Origin: Allantophomopsis cytisporea
Lineage: Eukaryota > Ascomycota > Leotiomycetes > Phacidiales > Phacidiaceae
NCBI GenBank assembly: GCA_024752435.1
Contig: CP103030.1
Span: forward strand, 1,506,985-1,570,984
DNA: 64,000 bases
Reading direction: 5' to 3'
A program made the translations under genes and the position numbers. Of the stretch, positions 60,605-64,000 are shown in pieces (the stretch's first letter is position 1; the number at the start of each line of letters is the position of its first letter). The notes under the pieces were generated by a model. It worked only from the letters and a program-made list of their open reading frames with translations, was not told the DNA's origin and searched no databases.

Positions 60605-61147
60605 ATGGAGGCAGCCAAATTACGGGATCGAAGCTGGTCTAAGAACCAATATTGTATATCGACAGATCCATCATTGATTTCAGCCAGGAAGCTCAACAAG
60701 GCGTTCGAGAGCAGCGATGTATACTGGGCACTACCCATGCCAGATGAGGTTCTGGAAGAAACTCTTCAAAGCTCTCTGTACTTTGGACTTTACGACAAGG
60801 CTAGGGCTATTACTGTGGGTGATGAAGATTCTCAATATGTCGGTTTTGCACGCTGCATCACAGACTTTACTACTTTTGTATATTTGACAGATATGTATGT
60901 ATGGCCGTCTCATCAAGGAAAAGGACTAGGGAGATGGTTGATCTCGTGCGTACAAGAGGTTATCGAGTCTATGCCTTATCTAAGACGAAGCATGCTATTT
61001 ACATCCGACTGGGAACGGCCCGTACCATTTTATAAGGAACTTATAGATATAGAATTAGTTGAAACTCAACGGGGAGCGAATGAAGAACAGGGGAAGGGAC
61101 CGGCTATCCTTCAACGAAAAGACAATGGATTTCCACCTACTCTCTAG
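60605..61147 (+). CDS. GNAT-family N-acetyltransferase
   Basis: Acetyl-CoA-dependent N-acetyltransferase, substrate unknown. It is intronless, 180 residues. Motif A is VWPSHQGKGLGRWLISCV, with the R/Q-x-x-G-x-G acetyl-CoA loop as QGKGLG, preceded by strand FVYLTDMYV. The later block MLFTSDWERPVPFYKELI is typical of fungal GNATs. The first ATG of the frame is used. The open frame is undamaged. It lies at the edge of the A/T-rich region and next to the SnoaL relic, so it may belong to the same lost pathway. Confidence 0.8.
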   Translation: MEAAKLRDRSWSKNQYCISTDPSLISARKLNKAFESSDVYWALPMPDEVLEETLQSSLYFGLYDKARAITVGDEDSQYVGFARCITDFTTFVYLTDMYVWPSHQGKGLGRWLISCVQEVIESMPYLRRSMLFTSDWERPVPFYKELIDIELVETQRGANEEQGKGPAILQRKDNGFPPTL

Positions 61148-62528
61148 TCTATCTTATATATGCCAAAATCAAATATGTTTATTGTATTTAATATTGAACA
61201 TGTATTTACCAAAAAGTACTAAAATAGATTCACATTATATATATTTCTGATATATTGGTTTCTATAATATCGCTGCTGTCTTTATATATTAGCTTCTATT
61301 TTTACCTTCTTAGTTGCTTAATTACAATCTTTAATATATACAACAAATTTTACAAACTATTGTAGAATTAAATCTATTAAGAAGAAATAGGATATTGCTT
61401 TAGCTAGCTACCTAATATAAAATAAACCTATTATTGTATAATTTAGAGAACTACAATTATAATTGATAAATATTTAAAAAGTAGTAATTTATTGTCATAG
61501 CTTTAGCTTTAATATTCTTTAAAACTAGATTAAAGTTAGAAACTATAGTCGGTCTAGCGATATTCTAATATTATTAAATATATAGATTATCTACTGCTAT
61601 TATTATAAGAACCTACTAGACTTTGAATCTCTTCCTTTAAAGTACTACTAGAATAAACAAACAATCTAGCTTTTAACAATACAATTAAACTAGTAGGCCC
61701 TTTACAGAACGTAGTAGAAGAACTACAATTAAAACAATAGTATAAAAAGAAGGTAGAATTAGAGGGTAACGATGGTACTAGTAGGTAGAGCTGGTAAAAT
61801 ACAATCTAAAAGTATAAAGTTGAAGAATTTAGCGACGACTTTTCAAAGGACTTTACCAATAGAATCTTCCCAATAGACTTTTGTAGACTAGTAGTATCTA
61901 TTAATGCTTTTTAGTCTAATATTAAACCTTCAATCTATTCTTCTAAAGAACTACTAAGCTAGACAGATTACTCTACGTTTATTAGTCCGACTAAGCTAAA
62001 AGACCTTCCTACAATATAGTAGAAGAGTTCTAATTAGAGCAACAATATAAAAAGAAGGTAGAATCGGAGGGTAACGATATAATCTAGGAGTATAAAGTCT
62101 ACCTAATAAACCTTCTTATATTAGTAGAATCCGTTGATAGTTCTCAAGCTAAAAAGATAGAAGTCGATATATTACTATAGCTACTATAGCCGCCTTATAT
62201 TTGCTATTGCAAACGTATACAAGATTCTACTAGTACCTCTAACCAACATCAACTTTATACTTTTAACGAAACCAGCCCCAACGCAAGCGATTCCGATGAA
62301 GAGCTAAGACCTACAAAACATAGGAGGTACCCTGTTACAACAAGAGATAGTAGCGCACAAAGCAGGAAGATACGCAGTCGAGGCAGCTAAGCAGTAGACG
62401 ACTTTTCTCTTCCATCAGCTACCAATGTACCATCGTCAAATACCAGCGCAGAATACAATAAGTATCTAAATCCTACTAAGCCCTTAGACTAACTATATAC
62501 AATATATCATAACTGTTGTACTAAATGC
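61148..62528. repeat. A/T-rich degenerate repeat region
   Basis: Very A/T-rich with many TAG and TAA triplets. Two similar blocks occur: one around 61720-61775 and one around 62006-62065, both with GTAGAAGA..TAATTA, a TATAAAAAGAAGGTAGAAT core and GAGGGTAACGAT. The plus strand between them gives protein-like DDFSKDFTNRIFPIDFCRLV, and at 62225-62460 NETSPNASDSDEELRPTKHR and AVDDFSLPSATNVPSSNTSA, interrupted by stops. This looks like an eroded repeated coding element, type not identified. Confidence 0.5.
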
Positions 62529-63450
62529 TTAGTTCATCTCCATAATCCAAACAACACAGCCCTGTTCAAAAGAGCCTCCCCGCTTTTCTGAAGTAGTATC
62601 CGTTTGACCTGTTATAGATCAGTATGTATAAGAAAACTTGAGAGAGATATAGTAACTTACAATTGTCAAGCAGTGATTGGAAAGAAGTCTCACAACTCAT
62701 CGCTGTCCCCAAGTAGTCGTATTTTCCGTCACTGATGTTGAGGTCACCATCTCCGGAGCAGTCAGAATCTCTGTCTAAAGAGAAGTCAAGGGAGGCATCG
62801 GTGTCTCCGCTAAGTTTGTACCCAAAAGAAAAACTGTTAGAGACACCGTTTATAGAGATCGTTTTGTTGCAAAATTGTTCGATGAAGTCGATTGCCTCTG
62901 ATCTACCGATACTGCTTGTGCTGGATGACAAGCAATTGTAAGCTGTTGACGTAGTATTTGAGGCAGCTGCAGATGTAGTCGAACTAACTGCCGAGGTTGC
63001 CGAAGTCGTCGAAGAAGGTGCAGCTGTCGTACCGCTTGAGTCTGTTGTTGAAGTACTCGATGCTGAAGCACTGGAACCAGCGGATGTGCTACTCGAGCTT
63101 GCGGTAGAACCCGTGGAAGCTGTTGCGCTGCTTGAGCTCGCCGATGCACTGCTCAAGCTTGTGGTGGAACTGGCAGATGTGGCTGCACTGCTGGATACAG
63201 AGGCACTGGAGCTGGCGGAGGCACTTCCCGATGCTGTTGCAGACTCAGTGCCATTTCTGTACTGAGCAGTGCAAGAGTCATCGTCATCTCGACGCGCTAT
63301 TATCAAGGCAGTGGGATTGTCTGGCCAGACGAAGAGCTTGCTAGTATCAAACCCCCAGCTAGACTCTGGATACTGCGCCAAGAATGCCTTTAGAGCTTTC
63401 CCTTCCTGAGTATCGACTGTATTGCCCTGAGAATCCGTGGTAGTAAGACC
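62529..63450 (-). CDS. Ser-rich protein with Cys-containing C-terminal domain, 5' end missing
   Basis: Partial gene. Frame from 63450 reads GLTTTDSQGNTVDTQEGKAL and AFLAQYPESSWGFDTSK, then a Ser/Ala/Thr-rich stretch of about 100 residues (likely O-glycosylated linker). A C-terminal domain with spaced cysteines follows (FIEQFCNKTISI, DRDSDCSGDGD, MSCETSFQSLLDNC). A 52-bp intron (62609-62660) leads to a last exon QTDTTSEKRGGSFEQGCVVW ending at 62529. This ending resembles the C-terminal module of some secreted fungal GH18/killer-toxin-like proteins; the enzyme part is not present. No ATG or signal peptide is visible. A stop at 63459 and a palindromic element abut the 5' side, suggesting truncation. 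Confidence 0.5.
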
Positions 63451-63466
63451 TACCTCTTATTCCGTG

Positions 63467-63571
63467 TTGTACCCAGGCCTGGGTACAAGATTTCCACCAC
63501 CAAAATATTCTGCCACCGCCTTTGAGACAGGGGTTAATCCCTGCTGGGTACAAGGTAAGGCTTGTACCCAG
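63467..63571. mobile_element. palindromic MITE-like element
   Basis: A perfect 22-bp palindrome with arms TTGTACCCAGG / CCTGGGTACAA lies at 63467-63488. About 55 bp further on, CTGGGTACAAG (63544-63554) and CTTGTACCCAG (63561-63571) face each other across six bases. Four copies of one 10-11-bp terminus in 105 bp suggest nested or rearranged inverted-repeat transposon ends. Confidence 0.55.
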
Positions 63572-64000
63572 CCTTAAAAATCGCAATATTGGTTGTACGT
63601 AGTAGCTATAGTGAAGTAAAAGATTTATATAATTCTGAATTACAATAATATATATATTATAAGTTGCTGCTATAAGTATTGGTAGAGTTATATATAATAT
63701 AGTATAACCCTAAGAAACATTGGGGTAGCCTGGCTCCGTACGTAACTGCCCGATATATAAGGCTATACTACTCAGAATTAGAGTAGAGTATATACCGGAG
63801 TAGCCTTGGGCTTGGGAACCGAACATTCAATTGAATACTCAATTGAACATTCAATTGAATACTCAATTGGAGTGCGTATATGCATATATATATATATATA
63901 TATATACGTATGCATATATATATATGCATATATATATACGTATATATATACTGGGAGCTGCACTGGGAATTGGAGTGGGTATATGTACCGGTGCTGCTAG
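63572..64000. repeat. A/T-rich end with ATTCAATTGAA repeats and TA microsatellite
   Basis: At about 63824-63870 an ACATTCAATTGA / ATACTCAATTGA pair repeats twice. At about 63880-63950 long (TA)n runs alternate with GCA and CGTA interruptions. No gene seen before the window end. Confidence 0.65.

Noticed and set aside
40600..63450. A hidden polyketide or peptide synthase in the right block
   Set aside because: No ketosynthase, adenylation or terpene-synthase motif was found in any frame I read.
63816..63950. TA/CATATA repeats as a CRISPR-like or centromeric array
   Set aside because: They are simple microsatellites without regular spacers.

Overview
This is a eukaryotic window. Introns are short (mostly 42-65 bp, GT..AG) and genes are dense at the left end. 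The gene families are those of filamentous ascomycetes: three Zn2Cys6 regulators, DHA2-type MFS pumps, an SRPK-like kinase relic and an SRR1-like protein. Repeat-induced-mutation-like scars are present. The best guess is a Pezizomycotina fungus, perhaps a leotiomycete; the class is inferred from general resemblance only. No rRNA, tRNA or CRISPR array was seen.

Left block (1-15.1 kb), conserved and intact: the 3' part of an alpha/beta hydrolase; a six-exon Zn2Cys6 regulator followed by a D-amino-acid-oxidase-like flavoprotein; a PEX26-like peroxin divergent from a PARN-type deadenylase; a small secreted protein facing an epoxide-hydrolase-like enzyme; and a pinin-family gene head-to-head with RDS3/PHF5A. 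The last two are both splicing genes, separated by 178 bp and each starting with a 17-nt coding exon.

Middle block (15-29.8 kb), gene-poor and partly AT-rich: an SRPK-family kinase pseudogene lacking its activation-loop region, an SRR1-like gene, a Zn2Cys6 regulator with one in-frame stop, and an intact DHA2 MFS pump with a GC-AG intron.

Sugar block (29.8-38.5 kb): a secreted GH3 beta-glucosidase broken by two stops and a frameshift, an intact MFS sugar transporter, and an intact Gfo/Idh/MocA oxidoreductase. All are on the minus strand, suggesting a former glycoside-uptake unit. A G-quadruplex-like tract and a 70-bp tandem duplication lie between or upstream of them.

Right block (38.5-64 kb) looks like the ruin of a specialised-metabolism locus. 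It holds a broken SAM methyltransferase, a class-III aminotransferase scrap, a mutated Tc1/mariner transposase tail, an intact Old Yellow Enzyme, a broken ABCC transporter, a broken Zn2Cys6 regulator, an intact DHA2 pump, a broken SnoaL-like gene and an intact GNAT acetyltransferase. No backbone synthase is present. The right end is AT-rich with degenerate repeats, a palindromic element next to a Ser-rich gene fragment, and TA microsatellites. Exon joins were worked out by hand from splice signals and reading frame; family names rest on motif recognition, not on a database search.
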